Below, piece by piece: positions 47,810 to 56,058 of a DNA stretch of 64,000 nt. Both the position numbers and the translations under genes were made by a program. The stretch's first letter is position 1, and the number at the start of each line of letters is the position of its first letter. The notes beneath the pieces are model-generated. The model was not told the DNA's origin and did no database searches. It saw only the letters and a list, made by a program, of their open reading frames with translations. Source of the stretch: an uncultured Bacilli bacterium (GTDB lineage Bacteria > Bacillota_I > Bacilli_A > RF39 > UBA660); assembly GCA_934090685.1 (NCBI GenBank), contig CAKOJN010000002.1:148501-212500 (forward strand), written 5' to 3'.

Positions 47810-49045
47810 ATGTATCCAATAAATGTCAAAAGCGAAATTAATCCTTTGAAAAAAGTATTAGTTCATAGGCCTGGAAAAGAGTTGTTAAACTTGACTCCTG
47901 ATAGTTTGGAAAGATTATTATTTGATGATATTCCATACTTACCAGTTGCTCAAGAAGAACATGATGAATTTGTTAGAATATTAAAAGACAATGGAATTGA
48001 AGTTGTATATTTGGAAGATTTGATGACAGAAGTTCTTGATTTAGATCCTTCAATTAGAGAAAGATTTATAACTCAATTTATTTATGAAGCGGGTATTAAA
48101 ACACCTAAGTATCGTGGTATCGTGTATGACTATTTATCTTCAATTGAAAGCAATAGACTTTTAGTATTAAAAACTATGGAAGGAATTGTTAATAATGAAG
48201 TAATTAAGGCTAAAGCTAAGAAAGATAAGAGTTTGGTTGACTCTATAAAAGAAGATACTGCTTTTGTAGTAGATCCGATGCCTAACTTATATTTTACAAG
48301 AGATCCATTTGCTTCAATTGGCAATGGTATTTCACTAAATAGAATGTATTCTGTAACTAGAAACAGAGAAACTATTTATGCTGAATATATTTTTGAATAT
48401 CATCCTGAATATAAAGATAAAGTAGATAAATATTTTGATAGATATTCAGAAAATCATATTGAGGGTGGAGATATTTTAAATTTAAATCAACATATTTTAG
48501 CAGTTGGTATTTCTCAAAGAACTACACCATCTGCGATAGAAGATTTAGCATATAAAGTATTTGCAGATAAAGATGCTAAAATTGATACTATATTAGCATT
48601 TGATATTCCTGATTGCCGTGCTTTTATGCATTTGGACACAGTATTTACTCAAATAGATAAAGATAAATTTACATATCATCCTGGTATCATGGGTAAATTA
48701 AAAGTATATGAAATTACTAGTGATGGTGAAGGTGGACTTAATGTTAAAGAGAAAAATGCATCATTAGAAAGAATATTAGAAGAATACTTAGGTAAAAAAA
48801 TTACTTTAATTCCATGTGCTGGTGGTGACCCAATTGGTGCTGAAAGAGAACAATGGAATGATGGAAGTAATACACTATGTATAGCTCCAGGAGTAGTAAT
48901 TGTTTATGATAGAAATAATGTTACTAATGAATTATTAAGAGCTAATGGAATAAAGGTACTTGAAATGCATAGTGCTGAGTTATCAAGAGGTAGAGGTGGA
49001 CCTAGATGTATGTCTATGCCACTTGTAAGAAGTGATAAAGCATGA
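47810..49045 (+). CDS. arcA: Arginine deiminase
   Basis: Hydrolyses arginine to citrulline and ammonia, first step of the ADI pathway. Family blocks: PLKKVLVHRPGKEL at the start, DPMPNLYFTRDPFASIG, HIEGGDIL (catalytic Asp/Glu region), FMHLDTVFT with the catalytic His, and the C-terminal GGPRCMSMP with the nucleophilic Cys at about residue 400. Length (411) is standard. Start at ATG 47810 after TAGGAGG. The stop overlaps carbamate kinase by 4 bases. No ornithine carbamoyltransferase follows, so arcB must lie elsewhere or the pathway is rearranged. Confidence 0.97.
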   Translation: MYPINVKSEINPLKKVLVHRPGKELLNLTPDSLERLLFDDIPYLPVAQEEHDEFVRILKDNGIEVVYLEDLMTEVLDLDPSIRERFITQFIYEAGIKTPKYRGIVYDYLSSIESNRLLVLKTMEGIVNNEVIKAKAKKDKSLVDSIKEDTAFVVDPMPNLYFTRDPFASIGNGISLNRMYSVTRNRETIYAEYIFEYHPEYKDKVDKYFDRYSENHIEGGDILNLNQHILAVGISQRTTPSAIEDLAYKVFADKDAKIDTILAFDIPDCRAFMHLDTVFTQIDKDKFTYHPGIMGKLKVYEITSDGEGGLNVKEKNASLERILEEYLGKKITLIPCAGGDPIGAEREQWNDGSNTLCIAPGVVIVYDRNNVTNELLRANGIKVLEMHSAELSRGRGGPRCMSMPLVRSDKA

Positions 49046-51429
49046 AAAGTATCGTTGTTGCCTTAGGTGGAAATGCTCTTGGTAACAATCCTGCTGAACA
49101 ATTAAAGTTAGTTAAAAACACTGCTAAGTCTATAGTTGATTTAGTAAGTGAAGGATATAATGTAGTAGTTTCACATGGAAATGGTCCTCAAGTAGGGATG
49201 ATAAATCTAGCATTTGAAAATTCTTCTAAAGAAGAAGGAATGTGTGATATGCCATTTCCTGAATGTGGTGCTATGTCGCAAGGATACATTGGTTACCATT
49301 TGCAACAAGCTATTCAAGAAGAATTAAGAGCAAGGTCTATAAATAGAAACTGTGCTACTGTAATTACACAGGTATTAGTTGACAAAAAAGATCAAGCTTT
49401 TAATAATCCAGAGAAACCAATTGGTGCGTTTTATACCGAAGAGGAAGCTAAAAAAATAGAAAAATCTAAAGGTTATACGTTTGTTGAAGACTCTGGAAGA
49501 GGTTATAGGAGAGTAGTACCTTCTCCAAAACCTAAAGAAATAATAGAACTTGGTTTAATTAAAGACCTGTTAAATCAAGGTAATATTGTTATCGTATCAG
49601 GTGGTGGTGGAATACCTGTAGTTAAAGAAGGAAATGAACTTAAAGGAGTAGCTGCTGTTATTGATAAAGATAGATCATCTGCTTTACTTGCTAAAGAATT
49701 ACATGCAGATATATTACTTATCTTAACTACAGTTGAAACTGTATGTCTTAAATATAATACAGTTGATCAAATTAATTTAAGAGAACTTGATTCTACTACT
49801 GCTAAAAAGTATATGAAAAGTGGTGAATTCAAAAAAGGAAGTATGCTTCCTAAAGTTGAATCATGTGTAGACTTTTGTGAAAGTACTGGTGGAGTTGGTA
49901 TCATCACATCATTAGAGTGTGCACTTCCTGCTTTAAATAATGAAACAGGTACAATTATTAGAAGTAGTCAAAAAGGAGGAAAAAAAATGGCTAAAACAAA
50001 GAAAAAGAAAGAAAGAATGTCTGCATTTAGCATTATTTTCTTGTTAATTATAGTACTTGCAGTATTTACATATTTCTTACCATCTGCTAGTTTTGATTCT
50101 GCTGATGAAATAATTAATGGTTCTGGTGTAGTAAAAGCTAAATTATCAGATGTATTAATGTCACCAATATATGGTTTTGAAAATGCAGTAGATGTAGCAA
50201 TATTTGTACTTATACTTGGTGGATTCTTAGCTATAGTACAAAAAACAGGGGCGTTAGAAAATGGTATTAAGGTCTTGGTAAAAAAATTAAAAGGAAAAGA
50301 ATTAATATTAATTCCAATATTAATGACAATATTCTCAATAGGTGGTACAACTTATGGTATGCTTGAAGAAACAGTTGGTTTCTATGCATTACTTGCATTT
50401 ACTATGGTAGCTGCAGGTATGGATACAATTGTTGCCTCAGCAGTAGTATTACTAGGTGCTGGTAGTGGTGTTTTAGGTTCAACTATTAACCCATTTGCAA
50501 CAGGAGCAGCAGTAGCTGCATTACCAGAAGGCATTGCAGTAAATCAGGGAATACTAATTGCATTAGGTGCAATCCTATGGTTAGTAGCATTAGGAATATC
50601 AATTTACTTTGTTATGAGTTATGCTAAGAAAGTTAAAGCTGATAAAGGTTCTACATTCCTATCATTACAAGAACAAAAGAAGATGGAAAAATTCAAAGAA
50701 AAAGATAATGTTGAAGAAGCAACTTTAACTGGTAAACAAAAAGTTACTTTATGGATTTTTGGTTTTACATTCTTAGTAATGATTATTGGATTTATTCCAT
50801 GGGGTGAGTTTAATGTTTCAATATTTGAAGGATGGACATCATATCTAACAGGAGAGTCATTAGGAGCTTGGTACTTCTATGATTCAGCAATATGGTTCTT
50901 ATTATCTGGAATTATTATTGGTTTAATCAATAAATTTACGGTAAATGAAATAATTGATGAGGTTATTAATGGTGCTAGAGATATTTTATCAGTTGTATTG
51001 ATTATAGCTGTAGCACGTGGTGTTAGTGTACTTATGGGTAAAACATATTTAGATAATTATATTATTTATAATGTTGCTGATATGTTAGAAGGAACACCGG
51101 TGGCATTATTTACACCATGTAACTTTATACTACATTTAGTATTATCAGTACTTGTTCCATCATCATCTGGACTTGCTACTATATCTACACCAATTATGGC
51201 TCCACTAGCATTCCAACTTGGTTATAGTGTTGAAACAACTATTATGACATTTGTTGCTGCTAATGGACTTGTAAACTTAATTACACCAACTTGTGGTGCA
51301 ATAATGGGTGGTCTTGCTCTTGCTAAAGTTAATTATACAACTTGGGTAAAATGGGCAACTAAAGTAGTAATTCTTATTGGACTTGCTAGTATGTTAATAT
51401 TAACATTTGCATCAGTTATATTATCTTAG
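49042..51429 (+). CDS. arcC: Carbamate kinase fused in frame to a YfcC-type antiporter
   Basis: Residues 1-312 are carbamate kinase (VVALGGNALGNNP, SHGNGPQVGMI, SGGGGIPVV, AVIDKDRSSALLA), which makes ATP from carbamoyl phosphate. There is no stop: the frame runs through SQKGGKK into a 480-residue polytopic transporter of the YfcC/DcuC-like family (about 12 helices; TTYGMLEETVGFYALL, GSGVLGSTINPFATG, VPSSSGLATIS), a type commonly found as the arginine-ornithine exchanger in ADI operons. A perfect ribosome site lies at the junction, so both a fusion and a separate transporter can be made. Confidence 0.85.
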   Translation: MKSIVVALGGNALGNNPAEQLKLVKNTAKSIVDLVSEGYNVVVSHGNGPQVGMINLAFENSSKEEGMCDMPFPECGAMSQGYIGYHLQQAIQEELRARSINRNCATVITQVLVDKKDQAFNNPEKPIGAFYTEEEAKKIEKSKGYTFVEDSGRGYRRVVPSPKPKEIIELGLIKDLLNQGNIVIVSGGGGIPVVKEGNELKGVAAVIDKDRSSALLAKELHADILLILTTVETVCLKYNTVDQINLRELDSTTAKKYMKSGEFKKGSMLPKVESCVDFCESTGGVGIITSLECALPALNNETGTIIRSSQKGGKKMAKTKKKKERMSAFSIIFLLIIVLAVFTYFLPSASFDSADEIINGSGVVKAKLSDVLMSPIYGFENAVDVAIFVLILGGFLAIVQKTGALENGIKVLVKKLKGKELILIPILMTIFSIGGTTYGMLEETVGFYALLAFTMVAAGMDTIVASAVVLLGAGSGVLGSTINPFATGAAVAALPEGIAVNQGILIALGAILWLVALGISIYFVMSYAKKVKADKGSTFLSLQEQKKMEKFKEKDNVEEATLTGKQKVTLWIFGFTFLVMIIGFIPWGEFNVSIFEGWTSYLTGESLGAWYFYDSAIWFLLSGIIIGLINKFTVNEIIDEVINGARDILSVVLIIAVARGVSVLMGKTYLDNYIIYNVADMLEGTPVALFTPCNFILHLVLSVLVPSSSGLATISTPIMAPLAFQLGYSVETTIMTFVAANGLVNLITPTCGAIMGGLALAKVNYTTWVKWATKVVILIGLASMLILTFASVILS
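49987..51429 (+). CDS. Possible independently translated YfcC-type arginine/ornithine antiporter
   Basis: ATG 49987 stands 7 bases after AAGGAGG (49973-49979), the strongest kind of ribosome site in this genome, and its N-terminus AKTKKKKERMSAFSIIFLL looks like a natural transporter start. The same bases encode the linker of the fused reading frame. The protein would have 480 residues, normal for the family. Whether the separate form, the fusion or both are made cannot be read from the sequence. Confidence 0.6.
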   Translation: MAKTKKKKERMSAFSIIFLLIIVLAVFTYFLPSASFDSADEIINGSGVVKAKLSDVLMSPIYGFENAVDVAIFVLILGGFLAIVQKTGALENGIKVLVKKLKGKELILIPILMTIFSIGGTTYGMLEETVGFYALLAFTMVAAGMDTIVASAVVLLGAGSGVLGSTINPFATGAAVAALPEGIAVNQGILIALGAILWLVALGISIYFVMSYAKKVKADKGSTFLSLQEQKKMEKFKEKDNVEEATLTGKQKVTLWIFGFTFLVMIIGFIPWGEFNVSIFEGWTSYLTGESLGAWYFYDSAIWFLLSGIIIGLINKFTVNEIIDEVINGARDILSVVLIIAVARGVSVLMGKTYLDNYIIYNVADMLEGTPVALFTPCNFILHLVLSVLVPSSSGLATISTPIMAPLAFQLGYSVETTIMTFVAANGLVNLITPTCGAIMGGLALAKVNYTTWVKWATKVVILIGLASMLILTFASVILS

Positions 51430-51451
51430 TAAAAATTACTAAAATATAATT

Positions 51452-51485
51452 AAAAAATAATTAATTTTAATATTAATTATTTTTT
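51452..51485. terminator. Terminator of the arc operon
   Basis: A 14-bp all A-T stem (51452-51465 with 51472-51485) with a 6-base loop and terminal T-run. Confidence 0.65.
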
Positions 51486-51500
51486 ATATGCTTATAATGT

Positions 51501-51607
51501 ACAATTGAACATATTAAAAAAGTAATAAATGAGAATCATAATTGTTCTTATATAGATATAGAAAATAATGATTTTAAAGTTTACTTTGATGATTTTGTAA
51601 CTAAAAC
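51501..51607 (+). other. Intergenic stretch with a possible gene remnant
   Basis: An open frame without start codon reads EHIKKVINENHNCSYIDIE and continues DFKVYFDDFVTK up to the following terminator hairpin. It has no ribosome site. Either the 3' end of a decayed gene or chance. Confidence 0.2.
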
Positions 51608-51632
51608 AAAAAGTCACTTTGGTGACTTTTTT
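51608..51632. terminator. Bidirectional terminator
   Basis: AAAAAGTCAC-TTTG-GTGACTTTTT, perfect 10-bp stem; ends the minus-strand gene beginning at 51924. Confidence 0.85.
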
Positions 51633-51924
51633 ATATCATGTAAATATTGTCTGTTACTTCTGAACCAGCGGATTCTAACTTTTGAATTCTTGCATCTAAG
51701 TTTCTTATTTGTCTTTCTAATTTACTAATTCTATCTTCATAATCATTACTATAATTTTGATTTTGGTTTTGATTATAGTAATTTTGATTATAATTATCAG
51801 GTATTACATTTGGACCATATGCTTGATATTGACTATTTATATTATAACCACTAGGAGGTATAAAAGCACCTGGAGCAGAATAACCTTGATTTACATTTTG
51901 ATAAAACATATTTCTATCATTCAT
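51631..51924 (-). CDS. Asn/Gln/Tyr-rich small protein with C-terminal coiled coil
   Basis: 97 residues. The first 65 are low complexity, rich in Asn, Gln, Tyr, Pro and Gly (NYNQNYYNQNQNQN); residues about 66-90 form a predicted coiled coil (RISKLERQIRNLDARIQKLE). No signal peptide. Composition and layout recall some spore-coat or spore-surface proteins of Firmicutes, which would fit the sporulation genes here, but no family is recognised. ATG 51924 follows AGGTG; a GTG at 51933 overlaps that site. Confidence 0.6.
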   Translation of the reverse strand: MNDRNMFYQNVNQGYSAPGAFIPPSGYNINSQYQAYGPNVIPDNYNQNYYNQNQNQNYSNDYEDRISKLERQIRNLDARIQKLESAGSEVTDNIYMI

Positions 51925-51945
51925 CTTTTTCACCTAATATAGTAT

Positions 51946-51974
51946 ATGACAAAGTACTATATTTAGTGTATAAT
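51946..51974 (+). promoter_or_regulatory. trmB promoter
   Basis: ATGACA (51946-51951), 17-base spacer, TATAAT (51969-51974). Confidence 0.6.
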
Positions 51975-51991
51975 ATATTCGAGGTGTGAAA

Positions 51992-52609
51992 ATGAGACTT
52001 AAACATATAAAAGATGCAGATAAAATTATTATGTCATCACCATATTTAGTTAAAAATCCATGTGATTATAAAGGTAAATGGAATAAATTATTTAACAATG
52101 ATAATAAAATAGAAATAGAAGTAGGTACTGGAAAGGGTAAATTCATAATATCAAAGGCACTTGAAAATCCAAATACAAATTATATTGGTATTGAAAAATA
52201 TGATAGTCCTTTAGTATCAGCAGTTAAAAAGTTAGAATCTTTAAAATTAAATAATTTAAAATTAATATGTTTTGATGCATTTAATATAAGTGATGTATTT
52301 GATCATGAGATTGATAAAATGTACCTTAATTTTTCTGATCCATGGCCTAAGAAAAGACATGAGAAAAGAAGATTATCATCTAAAATATTTTTAGAGAAAT
52401 ATGATAATATATTTAATAGTGAAAAGAAAATTGAAATGAAAACAGATAATGACGATTTATTTGAATATTCAACTGAGTCATTCTTAGATTATGGATATAA
52501 AATTATTAAATGTAATACTAATTATTTTGATAAGTTTACTACAGAGTATGAGGATAAATTTATTTCTAAAGGTAAAAATATTAATTATATTTCTGTTGTT
52601 AAAGAATAA
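51992..52609 (+). CDS. trmB: tRNA (guanine(46)-N(7))-methyltransferase
   Basis: SAM-dependent enzyme forming m7G46 in the variable loop of tRNA. EVGTGKGKFI is motif I, and NFSDPWPKKRHEKRRLSS is the TrmB signature with the catalytic Asp and the RNA-contacting basic stretch; KTDNDDLFEYS follows. Length 205 is typical. ATG 51992 follows GAGGTG; a GTG at 51986 overlaps the ribosome site. Confidence 0.95.
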   Translation: MRLKHIKDADKIIMSSPYLVKNPCDYKGKWNKLFNNDNKIEIEVGTGKGKFIISKALENPNTNYIGIEKYDSPLVSAVKKLESLKLNNLKLICFDAFNISDVFDHEIDKMYLNFSDPWPKKRHEKRRLSSKIFLEKYDNIFNSEKKIEMKTDNDDLFEYSTESFLDYGYKIIKCNTNYFDKFTTEYEDKFISKGKNINYISVVKE

Positions 52610-52624
52610 ATAATTTGTTATAAT
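52596..52624 (+). promoter_or_regulatory. Promoter of the 52650 lipoprotein operon
   Basis: TTGTTA (52596-52601), 17-base spacer, extended -10 TGTTATAAT ending at 52624. Confidence 0.65.
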
Positions 52625-52649
52625 TTTTAATGTAATATAGGAGATGAAT

Positions 52650-53267
52650 ATGTATAAGAAAGTAATTATAGTATTTTGTTTGTTTTTATTTACTGGATGT
52701 AGTGCTTATTCTTTAAATAATTTATCAAATGAAGATATTATAAAATTAACTATAAATGAGAATAATAAATTATATAACGTTAATAATAAAGGTTATAGAT
52801 ATAATTTGCCAATAGAATTTAGTGTGTATTCAGATAGAGACTATAGTCAGGTCTTATTATCTGATAATACTAAATACTATATGAATGTAGATGTGGTAGG
52901 TTATTATTATAAAAATAAATATATTAAAGAGCATGATGAATCTGACTATGAATTCTTTGAATTTGACCATGATGATAAAACTGGTTACTTAAGAATAACT
53001 AAAAATAATGATAACTTTTTTGTTGAGTTGTGTTATAATTATGCTATAATAGAAGTAGAGGTAAAACAAAGTGAGCTAAGGTATGCAATATCTAGAAGTA
53101 TCTCAATATTAAATTCTATAAAGTATAACGATATAATCATTGAAAAATATATTGGAGAAAATGATTTAGATTCAAAAGAGTCTGTATACAGTATTCCACA
53201 ACCTGATAGTAAAAATGATTCTAAAAATATTTTACAATATATAGAAGAGGATGAGAAAAAAGAATGA
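52650..53267 (+). CDS. Predicted lipoprotein of unknown function
   Basis: Lipoprotein signal (KKVIIVFCLFLFTGC) with lipobox FTGC at residues 14-17, then about 185 residues with alternating strands (YRYNLPIEFSVY, YYMNVDVVGYYYKN, FVELCYNYAIIEVEV) and a helix, ending in an acidic tail. The ATG at 52650 follows ATAGGAG by 6 bases; the ATG at 52644 abuts the site. It probably heads an operon with the 53289 to 54842 genes, all envelope related. Confidence 0.65.
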   Translation: MYKKVIIVFCLFLFTGCSAYSLNNLSNEDIIKLTINENNKLYNVNNKGYRYNLPIEFSVYSDRDYSQVLLSDNTKYYMNVDVVGYYYKNKYIKEHDESDYEFFEFDHDDKTGYLRITKNNDNFFVELCYNYAIIEVEVKQSELRYAISRSISILNSIKYNDIIIEKYIGENDLDSKESVYSIPQPDSKNDSKNILQYIEEDEKKE

Positions 53268-53288
53268 ATTGTCAGAAAGAGGTGCAAA

Positions 53289-54137
53289 ATGGGAGTTTTT
53301 ACAAAACTAAAGAATATATTTTATGATGAGGAATATATTGAAGAAGCAGATGAAGATATTAAAATAGAAAAACCAGTTAAGAGAGAATTTAAAAGAGAAA
53401 TAAAAAAAGAAGAAGTTGATGATACTCCTAGAGTTTCAGAAATAAAGATTACTGGGTATGTTGATGAGCCTGCAACACCAAAGAAACCTGAGAGGGATGT
53501 TGTTAAGGAAGAACCATCATATAGAAATGAAAGAGAGCTATTTAAACCTGAAAAATCATCATTTAATTTTACTCAATTTGATGATGAGGAGTTACCTCCA
53601 AGAAGAAATGTAATGGATTATGAGTCAAGAACATCTTCATATAAGAAAGAAGTTCAAAAACCTGTTGAGGTAGAACAACCTAAAGTATTTAAACCTAGTC
53701 CTGTTATTTCTCCAATATATGGTATCTTAGATAAGGACTATAGGAAAGAAGAAATAGTTGCTAAAGCAAAAGAAAAAGAAAATGTTGTTGTTGCTAGTGA
53801 TAGTGCTACTACATATGATTCAGTAAGAAAAAAAGCATATGGAACACTAGAAGATGATCTTGAGGATACATTAAACACAATGAATAAATTATCAACAAGT
53901 ACTATTAAAGAAAGCATTAATGATATTAATGATGCAGTAGATGCAATTAATACTAAAGCTAATAAAATAGAAGATTATATTTCTAAAGTTGAAGAACAAA
54001 CTCCAGAAGTATCAATAGGTGAGTTAGAAGATAAAGTAAAAGAAACAATAGATGTTAGTAATGATACAGTATCAGATAGTACACTAGAACATGATTTATT
54101 TAATCTAATTGATTCAATGTATGATAAGGAGGATTAA
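53289..54137 (+). CDS. Charged cytosolic protein of unknown function
   Basis: 282 residues. A short N-terminal amphipathic segment (VFTKLKNIFYDEEY) recalls the start of SepF-like division proteins but the rest does not match. A disordered Lys/Glu/Pro middle is followed by a conserved-looking ISPIYGILDKDYRKEEI and then long helices (SINDINDAVDAINTKANKIEDYISK), ending in EHDLFNLIDSMYDKED. It lies 2 bases before the DUF948-like gene. The membrane-surface helix, disorder and coiled coil suggest a cell-division or envelope scaffold, which is only a guess. Confidence 0.6.
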   Translation: MGVFTKLKNIFYDEEYIEEADEDIKIEKPVKREFKREIKKEEVDDTPRVSEIKITGYVDEPATPKKPERDVVKEEPSYRNERELFKPEKSSFNFTQFDDEELPPRRNVMDYESRTSSYKKEVQKPVEVEQPKVFKPSPVISPIYGILDKDYRKEEIVAKAKEKENVVVASDSATTYDSVRKKAYGTLEDDLEDTLNTMNKLSTSTIKESINDINDAVDAINTKANKIEDYISKVEEQTPEVSIGELEDKVKETIDVSNDTVSDSTLEHDLFNLIDSMYDKED

Positions 54138-54139
54138 TA

Positions 54140-54436
54140 ATGGAATATCTAAATGAAATGTTACCAATTATAATATATTTTCTACTTATAGTGCTTTTAG
54201 TAGTAGCTATAATAGTAGGCATTAAATTAATATTTACTATTACTAAAGTAGATGAGTTAATTGATGATGTTACAGAGAAATTAAGCTCATTTGATAGGCT
54301 ATTTAATGTAATTAATTTTACAACAGATAGATTTGGTGTTATTAGTGAAACTGTTATTAGTTTTATAACATCAAAATTAAAAAAATTAATGAAACCAAAA
54401 AGAAAAACTAAAAGGGAGGAAGAAGAATATGAGTAA
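54140..54436 (+). CDS. DUF948-like single-pass membrane protein
   Basis: 98 residues: an N-terminal transmembrane helix (IIIYFLLIVLLVVAIIVGIKLI) followed by a helical region with KVDELIDDVTEKLSSFDRLF and a basic tail. This is the layout of DUF948 (B. subtilis YtxG), and as there it is directly followed, with an 8-base overlap, by a YtxH-type gene. General stress or envelope function; not characterised. Confidence 0.65.
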   Translation: MEYLNEMLPIIIYFLLIVLLVVAIIVGIKLIFTITKVDELIDDVTEKLSSFDRLFNVINFTTDRFGVISETVISFITSKLKKLMKPKRKTKREEEEYE

Positions 54437-54842
54437 AAAAAGTGGACTTGGAAAATTTATCGCAGGAGCTGCTATAGGAGCAGGGCTAGGACTTTTATTC
54501 GCACCAGATAGTGGTGAAAAGACAAGAAAGGTATTAAAAAGAAAATTAGAAGATCTAGTTAGTAAAGCTAAAGAAGTAGACCTAGATGAAGTTAAAGATG
54601 AACTATTATATAAAGTAGAAACTCTTCAAGCTGAGTTAGCTACTTTAGATAAAGAAAAAGTTCAAAAAATAGCTTTAGAAAAGGCTGAAGTTATTAAAGC
54701 TAAAGCTGAAGATTTATATAAGTATGCTTTAGAAAAAGGAACTCCAGTTGTAGAAAAAGCTGCTGATGAAGTTAGAAAACAAGCTTTAAAAGTAGTAAAA
54801 GAAATTGAAAAGAAATTAGAATCAGACAAAAAGAGAAAATAA
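54429..54842 (+). CDS. YtxH-domain protein
   Basis: The N-terminus GKFIAGAAIGAGLGLLFAPDSGEKTRKVL is the YtxH signature: a Gly-rich membrane hairpin or helix ending in APxSGxxTR. The remaining 100 residues are Lys/Glu/Ala-rich helices, likely a coiled coil. YtxH-like genes follow YtxG/DUF948 genes in many Firmicutes and respond to stress in Bacillus. Start after GGGAGGAAG. Confidence 0.8.
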   Translation: MSKKSGLGKFIAGAAIGAGLGLLFAPDSGEKTRKVLKRKLEDLVSKAKEVDLDEVKDELLYKVETLQAELATLDKEKVQKIALEKAEVIKAKAEDLYKYALEKGTPVVEKAADEVRKQALKVVKEIEKKLESDKKRK

Positions 54843-54856
54843 TTTTTCTCTTTTTT
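54829..54856. terminator. Bidirectional terminator between ytxH-like and mscS genes
   Basis: AAGAGAAAA (54831-54839) pairs with TTTTCTCTT (54844-54852), T-run on both strands. Confidence 0.8.
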
Positions 54857-55718
54857 AATCTACAAATAATTTAATTTTACCTTCTTTATTAGCAAGTAAT
54901 ATTTTATTCCATAAATCACTTTCAATATTTCTCACTTTTTTAGGGTGACATAAGAACCTAATAGTTAGTTTCACATGATTATCTACAACACTTGTATAAA
55001 TAATTGGATCTAAATTATTATAATATATTCTATATTCACCAACTACATTATTTAATTGATTCTTCATTTTATTTGGAATCTTTTTTAATGTTTCATTAGA
55101 ATTAATAATCTTATATAATGTTTTTTTATCTTTTTCAATATCAGAATCTATAGGAACATTAATTTCCATTTCTTTCCATATATATTTAAATGCTTTTGAA
55201 TAATTTTTAATTGGATAATTAAATATTTTAGAACTAGGTATTTGTATAATTATACCAGTACTTTGTTCTCCTTTTTCTTCTTCTTTGACTTCTAATATCT
55301 CAAAGTTTAAATAATTAATATTAATAACATCTCCAATATTATCATTTATTTCAATTCTATCTTCTACATTAAATGGTTTATTTATTTTAATATAAATACC
55401 TGAGAAAAAATTTAAAATAATATCTCTTAATGCAAATGTTAACGCTGCTGAAACAAAACTTATTAGAGTAAGAAAGTTTTTAAAATAATCTTGCCATATA
55501 ATAACAAAAGCTATAATAATAATTATATTAGTAATTAAATGTATTCTTTTATTTAATTTATATTTATTTTTGTCATTTTTATTAAATTTGTTATTTATAA
55601 ATTGAAATACTTTATCTACCAATCTAAGAATAAATAATACTAATAGGGACTCTATAGATGAAGTAAAATAATTATTGTTTATTCCTGTTATCTTAGTAAC
55701 ATAGTTTAATAAATTCAT
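54855..55718 (-). CDS. MscS-family small-conductance mechanosensitive channel
   Basis: Three N-terminal helices, the third being the pore-lining type (LTLISFVSAALTFALRDIILNFFSGIYI), followed by the beta domain (KPFNVEDRIEINDNIGDVININY, family DPFxVGDxIxxxxxxGxVxxI) and an alpha/beta C-terminal domain. Opens on hypo-osmotic shock to release solutes. ATG 55718 follows GGAGGTG by 8 bases; the longer frame to 55793 has no site. An extended -10 TGTTATACT lies at about 55751-55743 on the minus strand. Confidence 0.85.
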   Translation of the reverse strand: MNLLNYVTKITGINNNYFTSSIESLLVLFILRLVDKVFQFINNKFNKNDKNKYKLNKRIHLITNIIIIIAFVIIWQDYFKNFLTLISFVSAALTFALRDIILNFFSGIYIKINKPFNVEDRIEINDNIGDVININYLNFEILEVKEEEKGEQSTGIIIQIPSSKIFNYPIKNYSKAFKYIWKEMEINVPIDSDIEKDKKTLYKIINSNETLKKIPNKMKNQLNNVVGEYRIYYNNLDPIIYTSVVDNHVKLTIRFLCHPKKVRNIESDLWNKILLANKEGKIKLFVD

Positions 55719-55817
55719 AAAATACACCTCCAAGAGCATTAAAGTATAACACAATATTTTATTTAATGGAAGGACAAATATGATAAAAAACACAATTTTA
55801 CACTTTTTGTGTAAATA

Positions 55818-55846
55818 TTGACAAATTAAATAACATTTGTTAAAAT
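55818..55846 (+). promoter_or_regulatory. Promoter of the proline T-box transcript
   Basis: TTGACA (55818-55823), 17-base spacer, extended -10 TGTTAAAAT ending at 55846; one of the best promoters in the window. Confidence 0.8.
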
Positions 55847-55852
55847 TTATAC

Positions 55853-56048
55853 ATAAATCTGAAGAAATATTAATAAATCCCTTATCTAAAGTGAAACTAG
55901 GACAGTGAGAACTAGTAATAATATTTATTAATTCCTATCTTCTTATATGACACTAATCATGTCCGGGGAACCGTTATATTAAAGTAAGTTAAATAAAGGA
56001 TGGTACCGTCTTAAATGACTCCTTATGTACTGTTCTTTTTTATTTTTA
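55853..56048 (+). ncRNA. T-box riboswitch, proline specifier
   Basis: T-box core AAGGATGGTACCGTC at 55996-56010; ATAAAGGA and TCCTTAT flank it as the antiterminator. The specifier loop after the AGTA element contains the Pro codon CCT at 55934-55936. A T-run at 56035-56046 closes the leader; the terminator stem is less clear by eye. It should raise expression of the following ProRS when tRNA-Pro is uncharged. Confidence 0.88.
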
Positions 56049-56058
56049 AGGAGGAAAT

